44,873 nucleotides of DNA from Rickettsiales bacterium (GTDB lineage Bacteria > Pseudomonadota > Alphaproteobacteria > Rickettsiales > UBA1997). A model generated the notes under the pieces. That model saw only the letters and a program-made list of their open reading frames with translations. It made no database searches and was not told the origin of the DNA. The stretch spans positions 1 through 44,873 of the forward strand of contig JAGAUJ010000007.1 in NCBI GenBank assembly GCA_017620845.1. Reading direction: 5' to 3'. A program made the translations under genes and the position numbers. This document shows, piece by piece, positions 1 through 8,171 of the stretch (position 1 is its first letter; each line of letters opens with the position of its first letter).

Positions 1-1
1 A

Positions 2-1561
2 CTTAAATCAGGAATACAAAGTAGAGATCAAAAATTACAACAAGCAGAACAAAAAATAGAACAACAAAAAAAACAACTTATAACAACAAATTCAGAAAAT
101 GCACGACTTAAATCAGGAATACAAAGTAGAGATCAAGAAATATTAGAACAAAAACAACAACTTGAAGATCTACAACAACAACTTGAAGCAAAAGCAGCAG
201 CACTTGCCGAAGCACAACAAGGCAACAAAACACAAACCAGAGAAATTGCAAGACTTAAAAAAGAAATTGAACAACAAAAACAACAACTTGAAGAAGCACA
301 ACAACAACTTAAACAGGCAGAAAATTTATCTAAAGAAATAATAAAAAATAGTAGAGCAGAACGAAATGAAAACATTAAATTAAGGAAGTTATTAGAAGAA
401 AGAAACAAAGAAGAAGTAAATGGTAAAAAATCAGTGTTACCATCACTTCAATTGTCAAGTGTGTATAGTGATCATTATGTTGAAGAAAATAGACCAGTAA
501 GTAACTATTCTAACAGTAATCAATATAGTCAACAACCAATGCAACAACAAGTTCAGCGACCAGTTTATCAACCTAATGTTGTATTACGAAATCAGCAAAT
601 TCATCAACAACCTCATTTACCACAAAATCAACAAATGTACGATTATTATAGTGAAGGACAGAGACCTGTAAGTAATTATTCTAACAGTAATCAATATGGT
701 AATACTTATCAACAACCAACGCAACGAACTCGACGAGCAAATTATAATGATATTGCTACATCAACAGCGGATGGTGAAGTAAATAGTCAAGATTCATCAG
801 TAATGCGAACGACATCTAATTATAGTGATGAAATAAATAATTTAAGAAGAAGAGGAGCTAATTATCGCAGAAATAGAATTAAGTATAAAAAAACTAGACC
901 AGCACTTAACAGAATGAAATTAAAGAAAATGTTATTAAGGAAGAAATTTAGATTACCAGGACAAAGATATACTTGTTCTGTAAAACGAGGTATTATTAGT
1001 TTTTTAGAATATGCGCATGAACGTTATAATACATATTTGAAGAATGGTAATGAAGAAGAATATTTTAATAATTTAGAAGAAAGAAGGGATGGAATACTTG
1101 CAACATTAGATTCACAAAGTAAAAGAAATGCATTTATAGCTCAATATAATGCGATAGTTGCACTTGGACCAGTAAGGTATAGCAGAATGTTGAGAGAACT
1201 TAATAGTAGAAATGGGTATTCTAAAAATGGTTTCCCTTTAAAAGAAACTTTTATGAAAATATGGAAAATGACGCAAGTTAGACAAAAGAATTTAAATAAT
1301 AAAAATAATAATTATTTTGCTTATTTATTAGATGGTGAAAATGAAGCACTATCTGAACAAAATAGTTTTGGCCCATCAACAGAGCCTTTGCCAAATCCAT
1401 GGGGCAGCAGAACAGAACTATTAAATCAATCTGAAGATGGTTATAGTAATGATATAAATGAAAATTCTCTCTCATCAGCATTAGAAGATGCAAGTGAAGA
1501 GTTAAAACAAAAGGAAAGAAATACGATACTTAATATGAAATCTATGGTAGAAGCTTGGTAA
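2..1561 (+). CDS. Large Gln-rich coiled-coil protein, 3' part only
   Basis: The frame is open from the first bases of the window to a TAA at 1559-1561, so this is the C-terminal 519 residues of a longer protein. The GTG at 434 is an internal valine codon, not a convincing start. Residues 1-140 are a heptad-like Q/E/K/L-rich coiled coil. It holds a 35-residue repeat, because the decapeptide LKSGIQSRDQ occurs at base 2 and again at base 107. Next come Gln/Asn/Tyr-rich linkers with the duplicated segment RPVSNYSNSNQY (bases 491-526 and 662-697). A basic stretch (around 840-970, many R/K) and a mixed C-terminal domain of about 200 residues ending in EAW follow. I recognise no enzymatic family. 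Such architecture is common in secreted or surface proteins of intracellular bacteria, but the N-terminus, and any signal sequence, lies outside the window. The function is unknown. Confidence 0.85.
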   Translation, partial: LKSGIQSRDQKLQQAEQKIEQQKKQLITTNSENARLKSGIQSRDQEILEQKQQLEDLQQQLEAKAAALAEAQQGNKTQTREIARLKKEIEQQKQQLEEAQQQLKQAENLSKEIIKNSRAERNENIKLRKLLEERNKEEVNGKKSVLPSLQLSSVYSDHYVEENRPVSNYSNSNQYSQQPMQQQVQRPVYQPNVVLRNQQIHQQPHLPQNQQMYDYYSEGQRPVSNYSNSNQYGNTYQQPTQRTRRANYNDIATSTADGEVNSQDSSVMRTTSNYSDEINNLRRRGANYRRNRIKYKKTRPALNRMKLKKMLLRKKFRLPGQRYTCSVKRGIISFLEYAHERYNTYLKNGNEEEYFNNLEERRDGILATLDSQSKRNAFIAQYNAIVALGPVRYSRMLRELNSRNGYSKNGFPLKETFMKIWKMTQVRQKNLNNKNNNYFAYLLDGENEALSEQNSFGPSTEPLPNPWGSRTELLNQSEDGYSNDINENSLSSALEDASEELKQKERNTILNMKSMVEAW

Positions 1562-1890
1562 TATTTATTTATTTTAAAACTACCCTGTATGTTTGTATCG
1601 GGGTAGTAAAATATGTTTTAAATAATTATTATATATTGTAATAAATAAAACATATTTTTTGTGTGTATAACACATTAATACGTATTTTGTTTGAAACAAA
1701 AATAATAAAAATTATGTTAATATATAATTATTGACGTGTTAGTGTTGTTTTATTTTAATTTTTAAATTAATTTCGGTTTTCTATTTTTTATTTAAACATA
1801 GTCAGTATTAAAACACAATTGTAAAGACAAATTATAGGGATATTTGAATATATTGTTATCATGATTTGAACTATATTATATGATTATGGT
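1562..1890. other. AT-rich intergenic region without a gene
   Basis: Apart from the hairpin near 1577-1612 I see no coding potential or RNA gene in these 329 bases. They are very rich in A and T, and no ORF of credible length exists on either strand. Confidence 0.6.
1577..1612. terminator. Possible bidirectional terminator after the coiled-coil gene
   Basis: An ACTACCC arm pairs with GGGTAGT across a loop of about 15 nt, flanked by A- and T-rich bases. The hairpin lies 16 bases after the stop codon. The downstream T-run is poor on the plus strand, so the call is weak. Confidence 0.4.
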
Positions 1891-1961
1891 TGGGCTGGCA
1901 GGATTCGAACCTGCGCATGATAGGATCAAAACCTATTGCCTTACCGCTTGGCTACAGCCCA
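1891..1961 (-). tRNA. tRNA-Gln (anticodon TTG)
   Basis: The minus strand folds as a complete cloverleaf. The acceptor TGGGCTG pairs with CAGCCCA, the anticodon stem ATAGG/CCTAT carries loop TTTTGAT (anticodon TTG), and the T arm is GCAGG-TTCGAAT-CCTGC. CCA is not encoded. It reads codon CAA, heavily used in this genome. Confidence 0.95.
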
Positions 1962-1974
1962 ATAACCACTATTA

Positions 1975-2003
1975 ATTATAGTATGTTTATTTAAAAATGT
2001 CAA
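1975..2003 (-). promoter_or_regulatory. Promoter of tRNA-Gln
   Basis: On the minus strand TTGACA (2003-1998) is separated by exactly 17 bases from TATAAT (1980-1975). This lies 14 bases upstream of the tRNA 5' end and is a perfect sigma70-type consensus. Confidence 0.8.
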
Positions 2004-2093
2004 GAAGTTTATTATAATGTTTTAATATTTAAGCAAAATATTGACTTTTTATCTTTTATATCAATACTTATAATATCAAATAATGTAACAATT

Positions 2094-2894
2094 ATGATAT
2101 TGCCACTATTTAATACAAATTTCATAAGTATAGGACCAATACATATAAAATGGTATTCATTGGCATATATTGCCGGAATAATTATTGCTTGGTTGTTAAT
2201 AAAATATTACAATACAAAATACGAGTTACACCTATACAATAAAGAGAATGAAAGTAATTTTTGTGATGATTTCTTTTTTTATGGTATTTTGGGGATAGTG
2301 CTTGGTGGAAGATTAGGATATGTAATATTTTATAATATTAATTATTACTTGCATAATTTATTTGATATTTTTGCTATTTGGAGCGGTGGTATGTCATTTC
2401 ATGGTGGTTTAATTGGTGTTATTATTGCAACAATATTATTGTGTAAAAAATATAATATTAATAAATTATTGTTTTTAGATGTTTTAACTGTGGTTGTTCC
2501 AATTGGTTTGTTTTTTGGACGATTGGCTAATTTTATAAATTTGGAATTATATGGAAGACCTACAACTGTGCCTTGGGGTATGGTATTTCCTACTGCGGAT
2601 AATTTGGCAAGACATCCAAGTCAGTTGTATGAGGCTTTACTGGAAGGTGTTGTTTTGTTTATTATAATGAATTTACTTGTTCATTTTAAAAAATTTAAAA
2701 AAATTGGTTTAAATTCCTCTTTATTTCTAATGCTATATTCATCTTTTAGAATATTTGTTGAATATTTTAGGGAACCTGATGCACAACTTGGATTTATTTT
2801 TAAATATTTAACTATGGGGCAGGTGCTTTCGGTTCCTTTATTTGTGTGTGGTGTTATTATTTTAGTAAAAAATTATAGAAAGAATATAAAATAA
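2094..2894 (+). CDS. lgt: Prolipoprotein diacylglyceryl transferase Lgt
   Basis: Lgt transfers diacylglycerol from phosphatidylglycerol to the lipobox cysteine of prelipoproteins, the first step of lipoprotein maturation at the inner membrane. The 266-residue protein has multiple hydrophobic segments. It carries the family's SFHGGLIGV motif (active-site His region) around residue 100 and the signature GRLANFINLELYGRP around residues 140-155, which holds the essential Arg and Asn. The length is slightly below E. coli Lgt (about 290). The ATG at 2094 gives a normal N-terminus (ILPLFNTNFISIGPIHIKWY). The gene is convergent with ileS, only 68 bases from its stop. The window has at least one lipoprotein candidate (22024-22656). 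Confidence 0.95.
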   Translation: MILPLFNTNFISIGPIHIKWYSLAYIAGIIIAWLLIKYYNTKYELHLYNKENESNFCDDFFFYGILGIVLGGRLGYVIFYNINYYLHNLFDIFAIWSGGMSFHGGLIGVIIATILLCKKYNINKLLFLDVLTVVVPIGLFFGRLANFINLELYGRPTTVPWGMVFPTADNLARHPSQLYEALLEGVVLFIIMNLLVHFKKFKKIGLNSSLFLMLYSSFRIFVEYFREPDAQLGFIFKYLTMGQVLSVPLFVCGVIILVKNYRKNIK

Positions 2895-2962
2895 TAATTA
2901 CAAGTCATTAACTAATAATGTTTTTTGGTGTTGTATTTATAAATATAAACAAACTATAATCT

Positions 2963-5398
2963 TTAATTTTCATTTCCAAAATTCAACCCTCTCCAAATAT
3001 ACTCTGCTGTAAATGGTGCTAATGGAGCAATTGCTTCCATCATTACAACCAAAACAGTATAAAGGGTATTATAAGCATCTTGCTTATCTTGATCTTTAAA
3101 AGATTTCCAGAATCTTGGTTTATTTCTTCTAATATACCAGTTATTTAATACTTCAAAAAATGCCTCACTTTCTCTACAAGCATCACCAATTAAATATGAA
3201 TCCATATATTTTTTAATATTATCAACTGCTATTTTTAGTTTTGACAAAATATATTTATCCATCACATTTTCAGAGAAAAAGTTTTTTTGTGCCTTAATTC
3301 TATCACTATTTGCATATAAACAGAAGAAATCGTAAGAGTTTAACATTGGTTTTATTGCAAGTCTCAAAATTTCTTTCATATCTTTTCCATCTTTACTAAT
3401 TCTTACTTCTTCACCTTTTAGTGCTGGAGATTTTAACATTAACCACCTTACTGCATCGCTTCCATATGTTTCAAAAGCGTCACTTGGGTCAACATAATTT
3501 CTCCATCTTTTAGATAATTTTTTACCTTCTTCATCAACAATAACACCAAAAGAAATACAATTATCAAATGGGTTTTTGTCAAATAAAGCAGTTGCTAAAA
3601 TTAAAAGCGTATAGAACCAACCTCGCACTTGTCCATCACCTTCTGTAATAAAATTAGCAGGGAAATTTTTCTCAAAATATTCTTTATTTTCAAAAGGATA
3701 GTGTAATTGTGCATAAGGCATTGAACCACTTTCAAACCAGCAGTCCAAAACATCTGGCACTCTAACCATCATTGATTTTCCAGTTGGATCGTCTGGATTT
3801 TTTCTTGTTAACTCATCTATATAGGGTCTATGTAAATCAGTTGGACGAACACCGAAATCTTTTTCTATTTCATCTAATGAACCATAAACATCAATTCTTG
3901 GATATTTTGGATCAGTGCTTTTCCATACCGGAACAGGACAGCCCCAAAATCTATTTCTTGTAATTGACCAATCCCTCGCTCCTTCAAGCCATTTTCCAAA
4001 CCTTCCATTTTTTATATGCTCTGGAATCCAGTTAATGTTTTGATTATTGTTAATCATCTTATCTTTAATTTGTGTAACTTTTACATACCAAGATGACATT
4101 GCTCTATAAATTAAAGGTGTATCAGTTCTCCAACAGTGTGGGTAGTTGTGTAGATATTGTTCTGTTTTTAACCATTTACCTTCTTCTTTTAATTTTATTA
4201 TTATAAAATCATTTGTATCAAAAACTTGTTTGCCTTCATAATCACTAACAATACTTGTAAAACAACCAGCATCATCAACAGGACAAATTGTTGGTATTCC
4301 TAATGGTTTACAAACATTATTATCATCTTCACCAAAGCCTGGTGCGGTATGAACTATTCCAGTTCCATCTTCTGTTGTAACAAAATCTCCGTGAATTATT
4401 GTAAAACAGTTATTACAATTTTTAACTTCTTGTAAATCTTTTAAGTATGGCATTAGTGGTTCATATTTTAAGCCAAGTATTTCTTCACCTTTAAACTCTT
4501 TTAAAATCTCAAAATTGCCCGCATCATCTATTGCTAATTCTTTTTTATATTTATTTAATAAACTTTTGCCTATAATATAATTTTTATCATCTTTCTTAAT
4601 TAATAAATAATCAAAATCTTTATTTATAGTTAAAGCAAGATTTGAAGGTAAAGTCCAAGGTGTTGTAGTCCAAGCCAATACAAAAATCTCATTAATATTT
4701 AATTCTGTGACAAATTTTGGTAGATTAATTAATTTAAACTTCACAGTTATTGCCTTATCTGCTCTTTCTCTATAAGAATTATCCATTTTTGTTTCAAAGT
4801 TGGAAAGTGGAGTTTGACATTTCCAAGAGTATGGCATAACTCTATAATCTTCATATAATAAACCCTTATCATAAAGTTGTTTAAATACCCAAATTACTGA
4901 CTCCATATAATCCAAATTCATAGTTTTATAACCACCATCAAAATCAACCCATCTACCAGATCTTGTAACATATGTTTTCCATTCATTTACATATTTTAAA
5001 ACACCTTCTCTACAATGATTGTTGAAGTTTTTTATTCCATATTCTTCTATTGCTTTTCTACCACTTACATTAAGATCTTTTTCTGTATTCATTTCCGCTG
5101 GTAGACCGTGACAATCCCAACCAAATTTTCTTTCTACAACTTTTCCATTCATTGTTTGGTATCTTGCAACTGTGTCTTTTATATAACCTGCTAATAAGTG
5201 TCCATAATGTGGTAAACCATTTGCGAATGGAGGGCCGTCAAAAAATACAAAATCATTATTTGTGTTTTTTGTTTTTCTGTTGTTGATTGATTTTTCAAAA
5301 ATTGATTCTTTGTTCCAAAATTGTAGTATATTGTTTTCCAGTTCGCTAAAATTTATGTTGTTTTTTGGCTCTGGGTAATGTTTTGTTTTTTCTGTCAT
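2963..5398 (-). CDS. ileS: Isoleucyl-tRNA synthetase, type II, C-terminally short
   Basis: This enzyme charges tRNA-Ile with isoleucine. It resembles the eukaryote-like type II IleRS found in Rickettsia. Near residue 60 is the HIGH-type motif (PHYGHLLAG), followed by GWDCHGLP. The editing-domain region includes AWTTTPWTLPSNLAL. The second active-site motif appears as GKKLSKRWRNY near residue 600. A helical anticodon-binding region ends at APFTAEYIWRGL. I start at the ATG at 5398 (MTEKTKHYPEP), which matches the usual IleRS N-terminus; an in-frame ATG 60 bases upstream adds only a hydrophobic extension. The product is 811 residues, whereas type II IleRS proteins are usually about 1040-1090. 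The part after the anticodon-binding helices is missing, and no remnant lies between the stop and lgt. Confidence 0.95.
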   Translation of the reverse strand: MTEKTKHYPEPKNNINFSELENNILQFWNKESIFEKSINNRKTKNTNNDFVFFDGPPFANGLPHYGHLLAGYIKDTVARYQTMNGKVVERKFGWDCHGLPAEMNTEKDLNVSGRKAIEEYGIKNFNNHCREGVLKYVNEWKTYVTRSGRWVDFDGGYKTMNLDYMESVIWVFKQLYDKGLLYEDYRVMPYSWKCQTPLSNFETKMDNSYRERADKAITVKFKLINLPKFVTELNINEIFVLAWTTTPWTLPSNLALTINKDFDYLLIKKDDKNYIIGKSLLNKYKKELAIDDAGNFEILKEFKGEEILGLKYEPLMPYLKDLQEVKNCNNCFTIIHGDFVTTEDGTGIVHTAPGFGEDDNNVCKPLGIPTICPVDDAGCFTSIVSDYEGKQVFDTNDFIIIKLKEEGKWLKTEQYLHNYPHCWRTDTPLIYRAMSSWYVKVTQIKDKMINNNQNINWIPEHIKNGRFGKWLEGARDWSITRNRFWGCPVPVWKSTDPKYPRIDVYGSLDEIEKDFGVRPTDLHRPYIDELTRKNPDDPTGKSMMVRVPDVLDCWFESGSMPYAQLHYPFENKEYFEKNFPANFITEGDGQVRGWFYTLLILATALFDKNPFDNCISFGVIVDEEGKKLSKRWRNYVDPSDAFETYGSDAVRWLMLKSPALKGEEVRISKDGKDMKEILRLAIKPMLNSYDFFCLYANSDRIKAQKNFFSENVMDKYILSKLKIAVDNIKKYMDSYLIGDACRESEAFFEVLNNWYIRRNKPRFWKSFKDQDKQDAYNTLYTVLVVMMEAIAPLAPFTAEYIWRGLNFGNEN

Positions 5399-5571
5399 GT
5401 TTTTGATTATTAAGTATATAACTGTTAGTAATAATAAGTGAAGATTTGTAATAGTCAAATGAAAATAGTGTGTTTATGAAAAGTAATTTATGGGTGTGAT
5501 TGATTGATATATTAACTTTGGATTGTAAATATGGAAATTTGTGATTGTTAAAAAATGTGTAAATAAAAAAC

Positions 5572-5600
5572 TTGAAAAATTATTATTAATGTGGTATAAT
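5572..5600 (+). promoter_or_regulatory. Strong promoter of the small Gly-rich gene
   Basis: TTGAAA (5572-5577) is followed after exactly 17 bases by TATAAT (5595-5600). This places a start site about 25 bases before the ATG at 5633. An AAGGA Shine-Dalgarno element lies near 5620. Confidence 0.75.
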
Positions 5601-5632
5601 TACAATAATAATTTTTAAGTTAAGGACTAGTT

Positions 5633-5929
5633 ATGGGAATGTATACTCTTGGTGATGGCAATTTATTAAATGGTTTTGGTGAAGGCGGAACAATGGCTGG
5701 TATTAATGGAAATACTGGTATAACTGATGCCATTAATAAAGGAAAAGGTATCGCTGATATTGATTGTGTTGCAGCATTATCTGGTGCGACTGCTGAAAGA
5801 ATTGCTGGTGGTGATAGTCTTGGTGCTTATACATCTGGTGCTACTCTTGTTGGTATGCAAGAAGGTATTGGCATTGGTGCTAATGACGGCAAAACAAAAA
5901 TGGATGGTGTTGCTGGACTTGGATTTTAA
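5633..5929 (+). CDS. Small glycine-rich protein of unknown function (98 aa)
   Basis: I do not recognise this protein. It is 98 residues with 25 glycines (about 26%), very few charged residues and a single cysteine (in IADIDCVAAL). It ends GVAGLGF. GIG, GDG and GAT motifs recur along the length with no strong transmembrane segment and no classical signal peptide. It has its own near-consensus promoter and a Shine-Dalgarno element. Its codons are richer in G than the neighbours, partly because of Gly codons (GGT). A second ATG at 5639 is an alternative start. It stands alone between divergent ileS and the convergent GTA pair. Small secreted, bacteriocin-like or structural roles are possible, but nothing in the sequence decides between them. 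Confidence 0.75.
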   Translation: MGMYTLGDGNLLNGFGEGGTMAGINGNTGITDAINKGKGIADIDCVAALSGATAERIAGGDSLGAYTSGATLVGMQEGIGIGANDGKTKMDGVAGLGF

Positions 5930-5970
5930 TATGTATTTATATTGTATCTGTATATATAATAGATAGATGC

Positions 5971-6030
5971 CACCTTTATTTTCGAAATTTTGATTTAAAA
6001 TATTTTGTTGTCTGTTTAAAGGTGTTTATT
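5971..6030. terminator. Possible bidirectional terminator between convergent genes
   Basis: CACCTTTA (5971-5978) pairs with TAAAGGTG (6017-6024), enclosing an AT-rich inner hairpin. It sits between the stop codons of the Gly-rich gene and the NlpC/P60 gene. The long loop makes the call uncertain. Confidence 0.4.
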
Positions 6031-6086
6031 AAGTAATTATTTATATCTGGTTGTAATTTTAAAATAAAAAATTAAGTTTTATTAAT

Positions 6087-6536
6087 CTATTTTCTTACAT
6101 ATCTATACCAGCCAACAATCTTACTCTTCCAGTAATCATCTAACCTATGTTCTACAACAATACCAACATCAACATAACAGTGTATTATTCCAATCCTACT
6201 TAATATGCCTATATGCTCTAAATTATCAGCAAAATTCATATACACTAAGTCACCAACTTTTATTTCCTTTTCACTAATTTTCAAAAAATATTTATCTAAA
6301 AAATTTTTCATTTCGCCTTGATTTGGATATCTTGAATATGTCAAATAATCATAATAAGATATATTTTTGCCATTAAAACAAGCATTAATTTCTTCACCAA
6401 CTTTTATAATTAAACCTATACAATCTATGCCACCTTTATTATTTGAATTTATTTTTACTCTTCCTGTATAATGAAATTTTGTTCCAAGCCAAGTTTTTGC
6501 AACTTTTAATATTTTTCTTGAATCTATTTTTCTCAT
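6087..6536 (-). CDS. NlpC/P60 peptidase of phage/GTA tail type (GTA g14-like)
   Basis: This is a cell-wall cysteine peptidase of the NlpC/P60 fold. In gene transfer agents and siphophages such a protein sits at the tail tip and cuts peptidoglycan during DNA delivery. The catalytic Cys39 lies in GGIDCIGLI and the catalytic His108 in EHIGIL. The C-terminus VGWYRY is typical of the GTA/phage subfamily. The length (149 residues) fits that short family. No signal peptide is visible, as expected for a tail protein. It follows the DUF2163 gene by only 15 bases, the same order as g13-g14 in the Rhodobacter GTA. The large g15 tail protein that should follow is absent; the next gene is unrelated and convergent. 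Confidence 0.85.
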   Translation of the reverse strand: MRKIDSRKILKVAKTWLGTKFHYTGRVKINSNNKGGIDCIGLIIKVGEEINACFNGKNISYYDYLTYSRYPNQGEMKNFLDKYFLKISEKEIKVGDLVYMNFADNLEHIGILSRIGIIHCYVDVGIVVEHRLDDYWKSKIVGWYRYVRK

Positions 6537-6551
6537 AAAATATCAATAAAA

Positions 6552-7394
6552 TTAATAAAATTTATAAACTTTTGTTGTATTTGCTATATGCGGTTCACCT
6601 CTAAAATTAATTGCATTGTTGAACTTATTTATGCAACTTGAAATTGTTTTATCACAACCAACAATTATTTTAAATGTATCACCAACGGTTAGTGAATAAT
6701 TTAATTTTGTATTTAATATTATATCATTATCAAAAGATTGTTTTATTTCCATTGATTGATTTATATTTTTTCCACTGGTAAAAATTACAATTCCATATTT
6801 GAAATAATTTTTATCTTTTACTCCTATGGACGATATATCATATAAAAATTCTGTATCACTTTTTACGTGTGTAATTTTGGATGTAAAAGTATAATCATTT
6901 ATATTCAATAAGCATTTTTGGTCGCAAAATTGTGCTCTACAAAGTGGGGAATAAATATCTCCAATTGTTTTGTCTAAAACATTTAATATGTTATTAATCG
7001 AAAACGTAATTTTTCCATCGTTTATGTTTATTGATGTTATATTTCCTGTTGTGATATGTATTTTTTCAAGGTTTTCATTATCAAGATGTATGTAAAATAT
7101 TTCAACTGTCGCATTGTCAAATTTGCCAGTTATAATGTCGTTAATATTGATTGTGTTATTATCTATAAGTCCTATAATTTCACTTGTGTTGTTTAATAGG
7201 TTTGATGTAAAGTCGCTACTGTTGTGTTCGAAACCACTTGATGAATAATATGTTGTATTGTTTATTTGTAAGTCTTGTGAGTGTTCTGTTAGTCCTATAA
7301 TTTCGCCGGTTTGTAGTGTTATTGTGAAGCATTTTGCTAATTTTATGTAATCTTTGTTTAATAGTTCTTTTAGGTTGTTGCTGATGTTTTTCAT
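6552..7394 (-). CDS. DUF2163 phage/GTA tail hub protein (GTA g13-like)
   Basis: This protein matches the DUF2163 / phage BR0599-like family, the hub protein of the alphaproteobacterial GTA tail. Family hallmarks are visible: YSPLCRAQFCDQKC around residues 148-161, GCDKTISSC at 246-254, and NKFNNAINFRGEPHI near the C-terminus. The four cysteines C152, C161, C247 and C254 are those conserved in the family; extra ones (C22, C157) are specific to this copy. The length is 280 residues, about normal. It is intact and sits directly upstream of the NlpC/P60 gene. No other GTA genes are in the window. Rickettsiales are known to carry scattered GTA homologues, which fits this isolated pair. Confidence 0.85.
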   Translation of the reverse strand: MKNISNNLKELLNKDYIKLAKCFTITLQTGEIIGLTEHSQDLQINNTTYYSSSGFEHNSSDFTSNLLNNTSEIIGLIDNNTININDIITGKFDNATVEIFYIHLDNENLEKIHITTGNITSININDGKITFSINNILNVLDKTIGDIYSPLCRAQFCDQKCLLNINDYTFTSKITHVKSDTEFLYDISSIGVKDKNYFKYGIVIFTSGKNINQSMEIKQSFDNDIILNTKLNYSLTVGDTFKIIVGCDKTISSCINKFNNAINFRGEPHIANTTKVYKFY

Positions 7395-7512
7395 TTTATT
7401 TTTGGTTGTTTTTGGTTATTTAATGGTGTTTTTGTGTTTTGTGGAAGTATTAAAACTCTTGATTTATAAAAACAAGCAAACATAATACCAACAACATAAA
7501 AATTATTTATGT

Positions 7513-8169
7513 ATGCTTAATTTTATTGAAAAGAAACCAAAAAACGATAGTAATAAATATTTAATTATATTATTACATGGTTGGGGGAGCAACAAAGAAG
7601 ATTTGATGTTTTTATCGGAAGAATTAAATAAAGAGTTTGACAATTTACATTATATTTCTGTTGATGCGCCCTTTGAGTGTGATGCTGGTTTTGGTTATCA
7701 GTGGTTTTCTTTACGAGATACAAGTCCTTACAGTGTAAGACTTACAATAAAAGACAATTATAAAATATTAGAAGACTTTATAGAAGAACAGTCTAAAAGA
7801 TTAAATATTCCTTATAATCACATATTTCTTCTTGGTTTTTCACAGGGCGCTATGATGTCTTTATTTACAGGTATTAGATTAAATCAAAAACTTGCTGGGA
7901 TAATTGCTTTATCTGGCGTTTTGCCAGAGACTGTTGACACTATGAAAACAGATTTACAAATAAAACAAAAAGTTTTAATGGTTCATGGGTCAGAAGATAA
8001 AATTGTTCCTTATGAATATTTTTTACAAAGTGAAAAAATATTTAGAATGTTTGATTTTAACGTAGAAACTACTACTGTGTATGGAATGACTCATACAATA
8101 AATGATGAAGTAATACATAAAGTAAAAAATTTTTTATATTCTTGTTTAAATAATAATTTAGAGGATTAA
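7513..8169 (+). CDS. Alpha/beta-hydrolase, phospholipase/carboxylesterase family
   Basis: This is a cytoplasmic serine hydrolase of the COG0400 carboxylesterase/acyl-protein-thioesterase type. The oxyanion-hole region is LLHGWGSNKEDL near residue 20. The nucleophile Ser110 lies in GFSQGAMMS, the acid Asp162 in HGSEDKIVP, and the base His194 in GMTHTI. The length of 218 residues is typical. No signal peptide is seen. It ends two bases before the mraY start, so the two are almost certainly co-transcribed. The substrate cannot be read from sequence; members hydrolyse short acyl esters or deacylate proteins and lipids. Confidence 0.85.
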   Translation: MLNFIEKKPKNDSNKYLIILLHGWGSNKEDLMFLSEELNKEFDNLHYISVDAPFECDAGFGYQWFSLRDTSPYSVRLTIKDNYKILEDFIEEQSKRLNIPYNHIFLLGFSQGAMMSLFTGIRLNQKLAGIIALSGVLPETVDTMKTDLQIKQKVLMVHGSEDKIVPYEYFLQSEKIFRMFDFNVETTTVYGMTHTINDEVIHKVKNFLYSCLNNNLED

Positions 8170-8171
8170 CC

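Noticed and set aside
133..408. Cys/Ser-rich minus-strand frame opposite the coiled coil
   Set aside because: It is the antisense of Gln/Glu/Leu codons in the plus-strand gene and has no start context.
434..436. GTG as the start of the 375-residue protein
   Set aside because: The same frame is open to the window edge with a continuous coiled coil and repeats, so the GTG is internal.
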